This document shows positions 33,245 through 43,541 of a DNA stretch of 64,000 nt, piece after piece. The translations under genes and the position numbers were made by a program. Numbering within the stretch: position 1 is the first letter of the stretch; every line of letters begins with the position of its first letter. This DNA comes from Nonomuraea roseoviolacea subsp. carminata (lineage in GTDB: Bacteria > Actinomycetota > Actinomycetes > Streptosporangiales > Streptosporangiaceae). The notes beneath the pieces were generated by a model, which worked only from the letters and a program-made list of their open reading frames with translations, was not told where the DNA came from and searched no databases. The stretch is from assembly GCF_024172185.1 (NCBI RefSeq), contig NZ_JAMZEC010000001.1, forward strand, positions 2,976,001 through 3,040,000. Direction: 5' to 3'.

Positions 33245-35169
33245 GACAGGGCTCCCAGGAGCGTCTGCACGGCCGGCGTCGTGAGCGACAGCAGCAATCC
33301 GGGCCAGAGCCCGAACAGCAGGATCAGGACGATCAGCGGCACCCAGGCGACCAGCTCGTACGGCCGGATGTCCCGCGGCGGCCCACCGCCCGCACCAGCC
33401 TCGTCACCACCGAACCCGCCGGTGACCGCGGGCCTGCCGCGGCCGCCACCGAGGGCGCCGACCTCTCCGCCGGGCCCCTCAAGTCCGCCGGGCCTCCCCT
33501 CAAGCCCGCCAGAGCCTCCCGCCGCCCCGCCTGAGCCTCCCTCCGGCACGTCCCAGGCTCCCACCGGCACGTCCGGGCCTCCCGCTGGCCCACCAAAAGC
33601 TCCTTCCGGCCCGCCCAAGCCTCCCACCGGCCCACCAAAGGCTCCCTCCGGCCCGCCCGGGTTTCCCGTCAGCCCGCCTTGGCCTCCCATCAGCGCGTCC
33701 GCATCCCCCGCCTGCGCCTCCGCGGCCAGGGCCGTGCTCTCCCCCGGGCCACCCGGGGCCCCCGCCGTCGCTCCCGCCCCCACCAGGACCGGACGCGGGC
33801 GGGAGGGACGGCCGTGGGTGACGCGCGAGAGCATGACGAGGAAGTACGCCGCCGTCAGCACCGCGCCCAGCCCGCCGATCACCATGTACGTCAGGAACAG
33901 CCCCCTCGGTAGCCCGTCCCCGGGCCGGAACGCCCCGAGCAGGGCCAGCATCTCGCCCCAGAACCCGGCCAGCCCCGGCAGGCCCAGCGACGCGATCGAC
34001 GCGAACGTCAGCACCGCGCCCAGGTGCGGAAGCGTCGCGAGCATGCCGCCGCCCAGGGACGGCATGTCGGCTGTGCCGTACCGGTCCTTGATCGAGCCGG
34101 CGAGGAAGAACAGCAGGCCGGTGATCAGTCCGTGGGCGACGTTGGCGAACAGGGCCCCGTTGACGCCCACCGTCGTCAGCGTCGCGAACCCCAGCAGCAC
34201 GAACCCCATGTGACCCACCGACGAGTAGGCGATCATGCGTTTCAGGTCGCGCTGGGCGAGGCAGGCCAGGGCGCCGTACACGATGCCGACCACGGCCAGC
34301 GCCCCGAGCCAGGGCGCCGCGGCCACCGCGCCCTCCGGCAGGACCGGGATGGCGATCCGGGCGAAGCCGTACGTGCCCATCTTCAGCAGCACGCCGGCCA
34401 GCAGGACGGAGCCGGCCGTCGGCGCCTCGGTGTGGGCGTCCGGGAGCCAGGTGTGCAGCGGCCACATCGGCGTCTTGACGGCGAGACCGAGCCCGACCGT
34501 CGCGAACGCGACGATCTGCGCACCGCGCGACATACCCGCGCCGTGCGCGCGGGCGAGGGCGACGATGTCCAGCGTGTCGGTCTGCGACCAGATGAACAGC
34601 AGGCCGACCAGCATCACCACGGAGCCGAGCAGGGTGTAGAGGATGAACTTGGTCGCCGCCCCGCGACGTCCCTTGCCGCCCCAGACGGCGATGAGGAAGT
34701 ACATGGGGATGAGCACGATCTCGAAGAACACGAAGAACAGCAGCAGGTCGAGTGCCAGGAAGGTGCCGACCATGCCGACTTCGAGCACCAGCAGCGTGAA
34801 CACCAGCGCTCTCGGCCGCGTCCTCATGAGTCGTCCGGGCCCCCGCCCCCGGCCCCACCCCAGGTAGGCGAAGCAGAGGAACGTGAGCAGGGCCGTCAGC
34901 GCGACCAGCGGCAACGAGATCCCGTCCACGCCGAGGTGGAAGCGCAGGCCGAGCCCGGGGATCCATGGCAGGTCGACGGTGTACTGCGGTGTCGCCGTGC
35001 GCCCGTAGTCGAACGCCGCCACCATCACCACGGCAAGCACCAGCGCGAGCCCCGAGACCGCCTGCCCGTACAGCGGCAGCGCCGGGCGGAGCGCGGCCGG
35101 GGCGACGAGCAGGAGCAGCGCGCCGAACAGCGGCACCGCGAGCAGCGTGACGGGAAGCCAGCCCATCAT
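33241..35169 (-). CDS. nuoM: NADH-quinone oxidoreductase-type subunit M
   Basis: 642 aa antiporter-like subunit. Key residues: Glu in FFEIVLIPMYFLIAVWGG, and WPLHTWLPDAHTEAPTAGSVLLAGVLLKMG. Typical NuoM has about 500-520 residues. The extra 130 are a Gly/Pro/Glu-rich insertion at about 460-590 with a 14-residue unit GGPEGAFGGPVGGL. It sits before the last TM helix (ELVAWVPLIVLILLFGLWP). The ATG overlaps the stop of a mini-ORF generated by a duplicated upstream segment. Confidence 0.92.
   Translation of the reverse strand: MMGWLPVTLLAVPLFGALLLLVAPAALRPALPLYGQAVSGLALVLAVVMVAAFDYGRTATPQYTVDLPWIPGLGLRFHLGVDGISLPLVALTALLTFLCFAYLGWGRGRGPGRLMRTRPRALVFTLLVLEVGMVGTFLALDLLLFFVFFEIVLIPMYFLIAVWGGKGRRGAATKFILYTLLGSVVMLVGLLFIWSQTDTLDIVALARAHGAGMSRGAQIVAFATVGLGLAVKTPMWPLHTWLPDAHTEAPTAGSVLLAGVLLKMGTYGFARIAIPVLPEGAVAAAPWLGALAVVGIVYGALACLAQRDLKRMIAYSSVGHMGFVLLGFATLTTVGVNGALFANVAHGLITGLLFFLAGSIKDRYGTADMPSLGGGMLATLPHLGAVLTFASIASLGLPGLAGFWGEMLALLGAFRPGDGLPRGLFLTYMVIGGLGAVLTAAYFLVMLSRVTHGRPSRPRPVLVGAGATAGAPGGPGESTALAAEAQAGDADALMGGQGGLTGNPGGPEGAFGGPVGGLGGPEGAFGGPAGGPDVPVGAWDVPEGGSGGAAGGSGGLEGRPGGLEGPGGEVGALGGGRGRPAVTGGFGGDEAGAGGGPPRDIRPYELVAWVPLIVLILLFGLWPGLLLSLTTPAVQTLLGALS
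33480..33760. repeat. in-frame Gly-rich repeats inside nuoM
   Basis: A 42-bp unit encoding GGPEGAFGGPVGGL is present twice back to back near 33590-33675, embedded in shorter degenerate 12-15-bp units. It codes for the loop insertion in NuoM. Confidence 0.8.
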
Positions 35170-35237
35170 GGGGACACCACCGCCGCATCACCCCGACCAG
35201 CGACGCCGGATCCGCACCCGATCGGACGACCCGTCAT
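35166..35237 (-). other. 23-codon mini-ORF overlapping the nuoM start
   Basis: An ATG at 35237 opens a 23-residue frame that ends with TGA at 35168-35166, overlapping the nuoM ATG (35169-35167). It exists because the nuoM start region has been duplicated upstream. It could couple nuoL-nuoM translation across a gap otherwise lacking overlap. Expression is unproven. Confidence 0.45.
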
Positions 35238-35257
35238 GGGGACACCACCGCCGCATC
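35167..35257. repeat. direct repeat of the nuoM start region, 68-bp period
   Basis: A 23-bp sequence beginning CATGGGGACACCACCGCC occurs at 35167-35189 and again, identically, at 35235-35257; the DNA that follows each copy shares CGACGCCGG. It lies between nuoL and nuoM, the only wide gap in the I-N operon. Confidence 0.85.
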
Positions 35258-35298
35258 TCGTCGGCCCGCGACGCCGGGTTCGACCTGGAGCCGGTCCA

Positions 35299-37220
<1,922 letters not shown>

Positions 37221-37224
<4 letters not shown>

Positions 37225-37970
37225 CGGTTGCCTCCTCGCTTGGCGTCGCGTTCTTGCTGGGTTGCCGGGTCGCCGTTTTGCGGCGTGGCGGGCTGATCGG
37301 TCGGCCGGGTGGTCCCGTCAGCGTCTTCGGGCTCGGCGCTCGACGCGGCTTCCGAAGGGCGGGCGCTGGATGCGACCTCCGAAGAGGAAGAGTGCTGGGC
37401 GCTGGATGCGGCTGGTGGGGTGTAGGCGCTGACCGTGGTCTCCGGGGCGGCGCTCGCGGCAGCCTGCGGGTACTTTGCGCTCGTTGCGGCTGGCGGGGAC
37501 TGAGCGGTGCGTGCAGCCTTCGGGGAGCCGGCGCTCTGTGCGGCTTGCGGAGAAGGGGTGGTCGGTCCGCCTTTCGGGGACGGGACGCTCTCCGCGGCTC
37601 CCGGGGAAGGGGTGGTCGGTGCGGCTCCGGGCGAGTTGGTGGATGGGGTCATGCCGTAGGTCGGCGGCTCGGACAGGTCGCGAAGGCGGTCGATGTCCAC
37701 GGTTCTGCGGTTGCGGTAGAGCGCCAGGATGATGGCCAGGCCGAGGCCCACCTCCGCCGCCGCGATGACGATGACGAACAGCGTGAGCACCTGACCGCTG
37801 TGCAGCCGGTCGCGCAGCCACACGTCGAACGCGACGAGGTTGAGGTTGACGGCGTTGAGCATCAGCTCGACGGACATCAGCACCAGGATCGTGTTGCGAC
37901 GGGCGAGCACGCCGTACACGCCGATGGAGAACAGGAGCGCCGACACGACGGCCGGGTAGACGATGTGCAT
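37221..37970 (-). CDS. nuoK: NADH-quinone oxidoreductase-type subunit K with long C-terminal extension
   Basis: 249 aa, while NuoK is normally about 100. The first 100 residues are a typical three-TM NuoK with Glu in [16 protein letters not shown] and [16 protein letters not shown]. After [11 protein letters not shown] comes about 145 residues of Ser/Pro/Ala-rich repeats (SPGAA, SPKGG, SPQAA, SPKAA, SPPAA), then an acidic/Gln-rich end. The start overlaps the nuoJ stop (ATGA). The extension would be exposed and probably disordered. Confidence 0.92.
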
Positions 37971-38665
37971 CAGCGCTCCCCGGTCCGGTGCGTCGGCGAC
38001 TCAGGGCTGCTGGACGGTTGGTCTGTCGCGTGGGGCTCGTTTCCGGGCCCGTGAGGGTGGAGCGGAGGAGAGCCGGGCGGTCGGATGGAAGCCTCCCGAT
38101 CGGCGGACGGCGCCGCCGAGGACGGGGAGCCACCGCCCGGGATGTCCGTGCGGGACAGGACGATGGCGCCGATCAGGGCGGCCAGCAGCAGCACCGACAG
38201 CGCCTCGAAGGGCAGCACCCACGTGCTGAACACGCTGGCGCCGAGTTCCTTGGCCGCGCCCATGCCGGGCTTGAGGGGCGCGTAGGCCGTACGGAAACCG
38301 TCGATCACCACCGTCACCAGGACGGCGGCCGTGGCCACGGCGACCAGCGCGGCGACGAGCCGGTTGCCGCTGTCGAGGTCGGCGGAGCGGCCGATCGGGG
38401 CCCGGGTGAGCATGATGCCGAACAGCATGAGCACCACCACGGCGCCCACGTAGATGAGCACCTGCACCCAGGCGACGAACTCCGCCGTCAGCACGAGGTA
38501 GCACCCGGCGAGCGCGCCGAAGCAGACCACGAGCCACAGGGCCGCGTGGACGAGCTGGCGCGTCGTGACGACGAGCAGCGCCGATCCGACCGCCACCGCA
38601 CCCAGCAGCAAGAACACGATCTCTTGCCCGGTGGGTGACAGATAGGAGGGCACCGCCTCGGTCAC
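37970..38665 (-). CDS. nuoJ: NADH-quinone oxidoreductase-type subunit J
   Basis: 231 aa. The membrane part matches NuoJ ([46 protein letters not shown]). The last 50 residues are a polar, Pro/Ser/His-rich tail containing [10 protein letters not shown], a motif that recurs in the neighbouring NuoI tail. GTG start shares one base with the nuoI stop (TAGTG). Confidence 0.93.
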   Translation of the reverse strand: MTEAVPSYLSPTGQEIVFLLLGAVAVGSALLVVTTRQLVHAALWLVVCFGALAGCYLVLTAEFVAWVQVLIYVGAVVVLMLFGIMLTRAPIGRSADLDSGNRLVAALVAVATAAVLVTVVIDGFRTAYAPLKPGMGAAKELGASVFSTWVLPFEALSVLLLAALIGAIVLSRTDIPGGGSPSSAAPSADREASIRPPGSPPLHPHGPGNEPHATDQPSSSPESPTHRTGER

Positions 38666-40362
38666 TACTCCTCCTCAGGCTCCCTTGGGTCGTCAGGGTC
38701 GAGACGCCCGGGCGGGCGGATGGAGCGAGGATCGGCCATCCGGCGCCTGCGCGGCCTCGGGCCAGAAGTCTGCTCTTCTGGATCGGGGTTCGGCTGCGGC
38801 TCGCCCGAGCCTGTGGACAACTCTTCGCCGGATGAAGGGGCTGTGGATGACGGCTCCAGGGCCGCCCCGCCTTCCCCTTGGGCGCCTTGGGCGGTTTCCG
38901 CGCTTGGACCGTTTTCTTCCGTCTGTGCGGGCTTTGGGGAGGCAGGATCATCGCTGCCCGACCCAGCAGACTTCTGGGGCTTCTGGGGGGTCGCTGCAGA
39001 AATGTCGCCCTCGGATGCCTCTGCGGGGTTCTCTTCTGGGATGGGTTGCGGGACCGGCTTGTCCGCAGGCGAGGGACGTGACGGCAGGGCGCCAGGCGGG
39101 CGGATGCCACGGATGTTCGCCATACGTGTTCTGCCCGCGGCTCGGGCCGGCCGCTCAGGGGCCCCCGCCGAGCGGCCCGGCTTGTCCGCTCCTGTTGCCG
39201 ACTCGTCCGCTCCTGTTGTCTGTCCTGGCTCCTGGGTCTGAGACGAGGGTCCGGGGGTCCCGGGGGTCCCGGGGGTGGGCTGCGTCGATTCGGTGGCCGC
39301 GCGGGGCTCAGCCGTCGGAGCGCCCTGCGCGGGACCGGCGGAACTCGACTCGGGCGTCGGCGTGGTCGGCGCGATATCGGCGGAGCGCGACTCGGGCGTG
39401 GGCGTGGCCTGAGCGGGATCCTCGGAGCCGGACTCGGGGGTGAACGTGGCCGGCGAAGGTCCGGGACCCTGCGTCTCGGCGGTGCGGACGTCCTCCCTGG
39501 GGGCGTCTCCCCTGGCAACGTCCTCCCTGGAAACGTCCTCCGTGGTGGGAGTGGCACGTGACTCCGCAGTACGGGGAGCGGAGGGACGTTCCGATTCGTC
39601 CGAATCCTCCGCAACAGCCGGGGGTCGGACCCCCTCTCGGGCGGGGGTGCCGACGCCGAGCGCGTCCGACGGGCGGACTTCGGAAGGCGTGTCGGAAGGC
39701 GTACCTGCCGCAGAGGCTTCGGGCGACGTCCCCGGTGCTGGGGTGGTGGAGGTCGTGCCCCCTGTGCGGGCAGCGGCGGGCGTATCCCCCGTGCGGGGAA
39801 CGGTGGGAGTGCCTGCCGCGCGAGGACCGGCAGGTGCGCCTGCCGCCCGGGGGCCTGCGGCGGGGCGGCGGGGGGCGGCGGCGAGTTCCTTGGGGGGTTC
39901 GGCGCCGAGGTCGTGGGCCGGAGGGGGCGGCACCGTGGGCACCCAGGCGGCGAGACGGTCCTTCTCGTGCAGCAGGTTGCGGATGTCGCCCTCTGCGTAC
40001 TCGAACTCGGGAGACCAGAACAGCGCGTCGAACGGGCACACCTCGATGCAGATCCCGCAGTACATGCACAGGGAGAAGTCGATGGCGAAGCGGTCGAGGA
40101 CGTTGCGCTGACGCGGGCGGCCGCCCTCCGGCGCCGGGAGGGTCTCCTTGTGCGAGTCGATGTAGATGCACCAGTCGGGGCATTCGCGGGCGCAGAGCAT
40201 GCAGGAGGTGCAGTTCTCCTCGACCAGGGCGATGACGCCGCGGCTACGCGGAGGCAGATCCGGCTTGACCTCGGGATATTGCTGGGTGACGGATTTGCGC
40301 AGCATGTGCCGGAGGGTGACGGAGAGTCCCTTCGCCAACCCAACACCCGGTATCCGCGCCAT
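38665..40362 (-). CDS. nuoI: NuoI-type 2x[4Fe-4S] ferredoxin subunit with about 380-residue disordered extension
   Basis: 565 aa; NuoI is usually about 160-220. The core holds two clusters: C51, C54, C57, C61 ([12 protein letters not shown]) and C99, C102, C105, C109 ([12 protein letters not shown]). It carries electrons to NuoB. From about residue 170 the protein is a Pro/Thr/Glu/Ser-rich chain. It includes the repeated phrase R-x-I-R-P-P-G twice ([13 protein letters not shown] and [13 protein letters not shown]) and ends in an acidic tail. I take the ATG before [12 protein letters not shown] as the start; no clear ribosome site is seen and further in-frame ATGs lie a few codons upstream. 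First gene of the I-N operon. Confidence 0.9.
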   Translation of the reverse strand: MARIPGVGLAKGLSVTLRHMLRKSVTQQYPEVKPDLPPRSRGVIALVEENCTSCMLCARECPDWCIYIDSHKETLPAPEGGRPRQRNVLDRFAIDFSLCMYCGICIEVCPFDALFWSPEFEYAEGDIRNLLHEKDRLAAWVPTVPPPPAHDLGAEPPKELAAAPRRPAAGPRAAGAPAGPRAAGTPTVPRTGDTPAAARTGGTTSTTPAPGTSPEASAAGTPSDTPSEVRPSDALGVGTPAREGVRPPAVAEDSDESERPSAPRTAESRATPTTEDVSREDVARGDAPREDVRTAETQGPGPSPATFTPESGSEDPAQATPTPESRSADIAPTTPTPESSSAGPAQGAPTAEPRAATESTQPTPGTPGTPGPSSQTQEPGQTTGADESATGADKPGRSAGAPERPARAAGRTRMANIRGIRPPGALPSRPSPADKPVPQPIPEENPAEASEGDISAATPQKPQKSAGSGSDDPASPKPAQTEENGPSAETAQGAQGEGGAALEPSSTAPSSGEELSTGSGEPQPNPDPEEQTSGPRPRRRRMADPRSIRPPGRLDPDDPREPEEE

Positions 40363-40411
40363 GGTCATCATCATTGCGCACTTGGCCGCGCACGTGAATG
40401 CGCCGGTCGCG

Positions 40412-40463
40412 TTGTCCCCAGTTTTTCCACAGCTATCCACAGGTTATCGGGAGGTTATCCACA
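40412..40463. promoter_or_regulatory. cluster of DnaA-box-like nonamers between nuoI and the kinase gene
   Basis: TTGTCCCCA (40412-40420), TTTTCCACA (40423-40431), CTATCCACA (40433-40441) and TTATCCACA (40455-40463) lie on the same strand; the first three are spaced 11 and 10 bp apart. TTATCCACA/TTGTCCACA are the bacterial DnaA-box consensus forms. The cluster occupies the divergent promoter region of nuoI and the kinase gene. Confidence 0.6.
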
Positions 40464-40513
40464 AGATGGCTCCACAGCCGATATGAGCCAGAGTGGGGCG
40501 ATAGCCTTCCGGC

Positions 40514-41848
40514 ATGTTGAACAGCCGGACGCGCGGTCCCAGCGGCCTGGCATGGGCCGCTGCGGTGCTGTGGGCCGCCCTGCCGCTGTTGACGTGCGGG
40601 ATGCTGACGCCGCTCACCATCGGGTTCGCGGCGTTCTGGCTGCGCAGCTTGTGGCAGATGATCGCCGCCGCGTTCTACACCGTGTGCGCGGGCTCGTTCC
40701 TCATCTTCATCTTCGCGTACGACAACTTCGAGGACATCCCTGAGCCGATGTCCTCGCTCATCTCGCTCGCCCTGGTGGTGACCTGGCTGGGCGGCGTCAT
40801 CCACTCCGCGATCCTCGTGCCGCGCATGGTCAGGGCGCGCCACCTGAGCCAGCCTCAGTTCATGGCCAAGACCCATCACCCCGGTCCGCCGCCCTCGTAC
40901 ATCCCTCCGCCTGACCTGCGACAGAGCCCGGCCTCACGCCATTCCGCGCCCGACCTCCACCAGAGCCCGGCCCCGCGTCAGACCCCGCCCGACCTGCGCC
41001 GGAGCCCGTTCGGGCACACTCCCGTTCCCGACATCCACCACCGCACCACCGCGCCGACGCACCATCAGCGGAATCCCGGGGAGCCGGAGTGGATCGGGCA
41101 TTACCGCGTGCTGCGATCGCTCGGCCGAGGCGGGCAGGGCGCCGTCTACCTGGCGCAGGCGCCCAACGGCGCGCGTGTGGCGGTGAAGGTGCTGCACGAC
41201 CTGGTCGACGAGACGGCTCGCGCCCGCTTCGCCCGCGAGGTCGAGGTGGCGCGGCGGGTCGCGACGTTTTCCACAGCCCGGGTGCTGGACGTGAACATCA
41301 GCGGGCAGCACGCGTACATCGTCAGCGAGTACGTGGAGGGGCCGTCGCTGGAGCAACTCGTGCGCAACCACGGGCCGCGCGACGAGGACAGCCTCACGCG
41401 GCTGGCGTTATCCACAGCCGGGGCGCTCGCGGCCATCCACAAGGCCGGAATCGTGCATCGTGACTTCAAGCCGAGCAACGTGCTGATCGGCAACGACGGG
41501 CCGCGGGTGATCGACTTCGGCATCGCTCGGGCGCTCGACCAGACGACGGTGACGTCGGGGAAGATGGTCGGCACCCCGCCGTACATGTCGCCCGAGCAGT
41601 TGACGGGGGCAGTGGTGGGGGCTTCGTCGGACGTGTTCAGCTGGGGGGTGACGATGATGTTCGCGGCCACGGGACGGCCGGCGTTCGGCGAGGACACGGT
41701 GCCGGCGGTTTTCCACAGGGTGCTGACGTTCCATCCGGACCTGTCGCCGTTGCCACCGGGCTTACGGAAGATCGTGGGGGCGTGCCTTCAGAAGGCTCCC
41801 GAGGATCGTCCGGTGGCTGCGGATGTGATGTTGGCGATCATTCATTGA
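40514..41848 (+). CDS. membrane Ser/Thr protein kinase with N-terminal TM domain
   Basis: 444 aa. Residues 1-110 contain three to four hydrophobic helices, then a Pro/His/Ser-rich linker with repeated PDLRQSP/PDLHQSP units (about 130-185). The kinase domain follows: GRGGQGAVYL, K225 (VAVKVL), catalytic D317 in VHRDFKPSN, D334 in VIDFGIA, GTPPYMSPEQ and an Arg near the end. This is a Hanks-type kinase with the membrane part first, the reverse of PknB-like proteins, and no extracellular sensor domain. Two rare TTA leucine codons occur (41408 and 41762). It lies alone on the + strand between the two halves of the nuo locus. The ribosome site is weak. Confidence 0.9.
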   Translation: MLNSRTRGPSGLAWAAAVLWAALPLLTCGMLTPLTIGFAAFWLRSLWQMIAAAFYTVCAGSFLIFIFAYDNFEDIPEPMSSLISLALVVTWLGGVIHSAILVPRMVRARHLSQPQFMAKTHHPGPPPSYIPPPDLRQSPASRHSAPDLHQSPAPRQTPPDLRRSPFGHTPVPDIHHRTTAPTHHQRNPGEPEWIGHYRVLRSLGRGGQGAVYLAQAPNGARVAVKVLHDLVDETARARFAREVEVARRVATFSTARVLDVNISGQHAYIVSEYVEGPSLEQLVRNHGPRDEDSLTRLALSTAGALAAIHKAGIVHRDFKPSNVLIGNDGPRVIDFGIARALDQTTVTSGKMVGTPPYMSPEQLTGAVVGASSDVFSWGVTMMFAATGRPAFGEDTVPAVFHRVLTFHPDLSPLPPGLRKIVGACLQKAPEDRPVAADVMLAIIH

Positions 41849-42380
41849 TGGAGTGAGCGGACATTCTCACCTCGTCAGCGATTGATCTGATCCGCAACCG
41901 CTTCCTGTGGGTCATCCGTTCCCTCCGGGTCCGGGTCCAGGTCCGGGTGCGGGTGCGGGTCGTCCGCGGCACCCACTTTCCTGTCGCACCCCAGGGCTAC
42001 AGCGCGCGGCAGGTCGACGCTCTGATCAACCGGATCACCGCAGGGCTGGAGGGGCGGGGCCCCTGTCCGCGCGGGGACCTCCTCGAACGGAATCAAGATC
42101 TTCCCCAGATTCTCGATCACCTCCCCGAGCCTGGACACGAGCGCGGTCGACAAGTTCCTTGTGGAGCTGGACGACGCGATGGACCGGCTCTGAGCCGGGC
42201 GACAGCAGCCCGCCGGCACCGCCGCGTCCCCGGCCCGGAAAAGCACGGCCCGGAACAGGAGGCGCTCGGCGTACCGGCCATCGAGGTCGAACTCCTCCAG
42301 CCCGCCACCTGGCCCGTGTACCGCGTGGTCGCCGGAGGTCGATTCCTCCGCGTGGCCGACCACGCCCGTCGAACTCACGG
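41849..42380. other. gene-poor stretch with relic coding segments
   Basis: Apart from the DivIVA-like relic, this region contains a short + strand open segment at about 42250-42370 (reading VPAIEVELLQPATWPVYRVV) with coding-like third positions but no start or stop of its own. No intact gene is visible. Confidence 0.45.
41947..42192 (+). pseudogene. frameshifted DivIVA-like fragment
   Basis: One frame reads FPVAPQGYSARQVDALINRITAGLEG, typical of DivIVA-like heads (F-P-V-x-x-x-G-Y-x-x-x-Q-V-D-A-L). A second frame, offset by one base, reads DTSAVDKFLVELDDAMDRL and stops with TGA at 42190-42192. The two parts match halves of one small DivIVA-type protein, and the frame change lies about 42050-42085. 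It may be a decayed gene; two accidental frames cannot be excluded. Confidence 0.4.
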
Positions 42381-43337
42381 TCAGAGGGGCAGGCGCCAGG
42401 TGTTCCACTCGTCCAGCAGCTCGAAGCCCATCGCCTCGTTGATCGCCAGCATGTGGGCGTTGGACCTGGCGTTCCATGTGATGACCCGCTCAAGCTGCGG
42501 TTCGCGCTCCCGCATGCACAGCAGGTTCGCCAGCTTGAGGAGGAGGCCGAGGCGGTGGCCGCGGTGCGGGCGGAGCACGGCGGTGTCGGTCTGGAGCGCC
42601 CAGCCGTCCTGCCTTTCCGCGTCGAGGAAGATGCGGGTGAACCCGGCCGGCGCGCCGTCACTGACTCGCCGGGCCATCGCGGTGTAGCAGTCGAGCCCAC
42701 CCGGCACGATCTGTTCCTCATGGGCGCGGACGCGCTCCGTGTCGAAGTGGGCGTGCTCCATGCTCGCGTCCGTCGGGGCGTCGTTCATGCCGGCCATCAC
42801 CGCGCCCAGGTCGGCCAGGCGTTCCGGCGCGGTCGGGCCGGTCCAGAGCTCGACCGCGTAGCCCTCGACCTGGGGCAGCATCCGCTGGAAGCCCGCCCAG
42901 TCGGCCGTACGCAGGTCGAGGGTGCGGCGGGCCTCCGCCACCGACACCGTGAAGCCGTGCGCCACGGCGAAGCGGGCACCGGACCCCTCGGTGGGAGTCT
43001 CCACGAACAGCAGGCTGCGGCCGTTGACGCGCACCCGCTCGGCCGCCTCGTCCAGCAGTCGGGTGCCGAGGCCGCGTCCGCGCCGGTCCGGCCGTACGAA
43101 CAGCGGATCCAGCCAGGCGATGTGCGTGTTGTCGTACTCGGGGAACCGCAGCCGGTAGCAGCCCACAAGCTCGCCGTCCTCCTCGACCACGCGAATCTCC
43201 TGTCGCTGGCCGGGCGAGCCGTGGGTGAACATCCACTGGAAGCGCCGCCGGCCGAAGAGGGGGCCGGGTTGGTCGGCGAACGCCTGAAGGTAGGCGTCGT
43301 GGAGGCGGGCCAGGGTCAGGTCGTCGAGGATCGTCAT
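42381..43337 (-). CDS. tandem GNAT acetyltransferase
   Basis: 318 aa from the ATG at 43337. Two GNAT-like domains: first YDNTHIAWLDPLFVRPDRRGRGLGTRLLDEA, then TDTAVLRPHRGHRLGLLLKLANL, ending with MGFELLDEWNTWRLPL. The two-domain layout is like mycothiol synthase and related acetyltransferases, but mycothiol synthase identity is not supported. Substrate unknown. It lies between nuoH and the kinase gene, same strand as nuo; 204 nt separate it from the nuoH stop. The ribosome site is weak and an upstream start is possible. Confidence 0.82.
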   Translation of the reverse strand: MTILDDLTLARLHDAYLQAFADQPGPLFGRRRFQWMFTHGSPGQRQEIRVVEEDGELVGCYRLRFPEYDNTHIAWLDPLFVRPDRRGRGLGTRLLDEAAERVRVNGRSLLFVETPTEGSGARFAVAHGFTVSVAEARRTLDLRTADWAGFQRMLPQVEGYAVELWTGPTAPERLADLGAVMAGMNDAPTDASMEHAHFDTERVRAHEEQIVPGGLDCYTAMARRVSDGAPAGFTRIFLDAERQDGWALQTDTAVLRPHRGHRLGLLLKLANLLCMREREPQLERVITWNARSNAHMLAINEAMGFELLDEWNTWRLPL

Positions 43338-43541
43338 GCGGGCAGGTGTCCCATCGTCAGCATGCCGGACATGTAACAGGACCGCGTCGGGTGGATGCGA
43401 CGGATTTATCGCCGGGCCGAGGGAGGTCACGGGTCGAGGGACGGTGCAGATCAAGGCGGAGGGGGGCTGTCTCCGGGGGCGCATGTCCAAGAAGGGCGCG
43501 TTCCCGGGCGAGCGATCGCCTCCCCGGCGCCCGCCCGCCCG

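Noticed and set aside
40412..40463. Chromosomal replication origin
   Set aside because: DnaA-like boxes are present, but there is no dnaA, dnaN or gyr gene, no long AT-rich unwinding region, and the boxes sit in a promoter.
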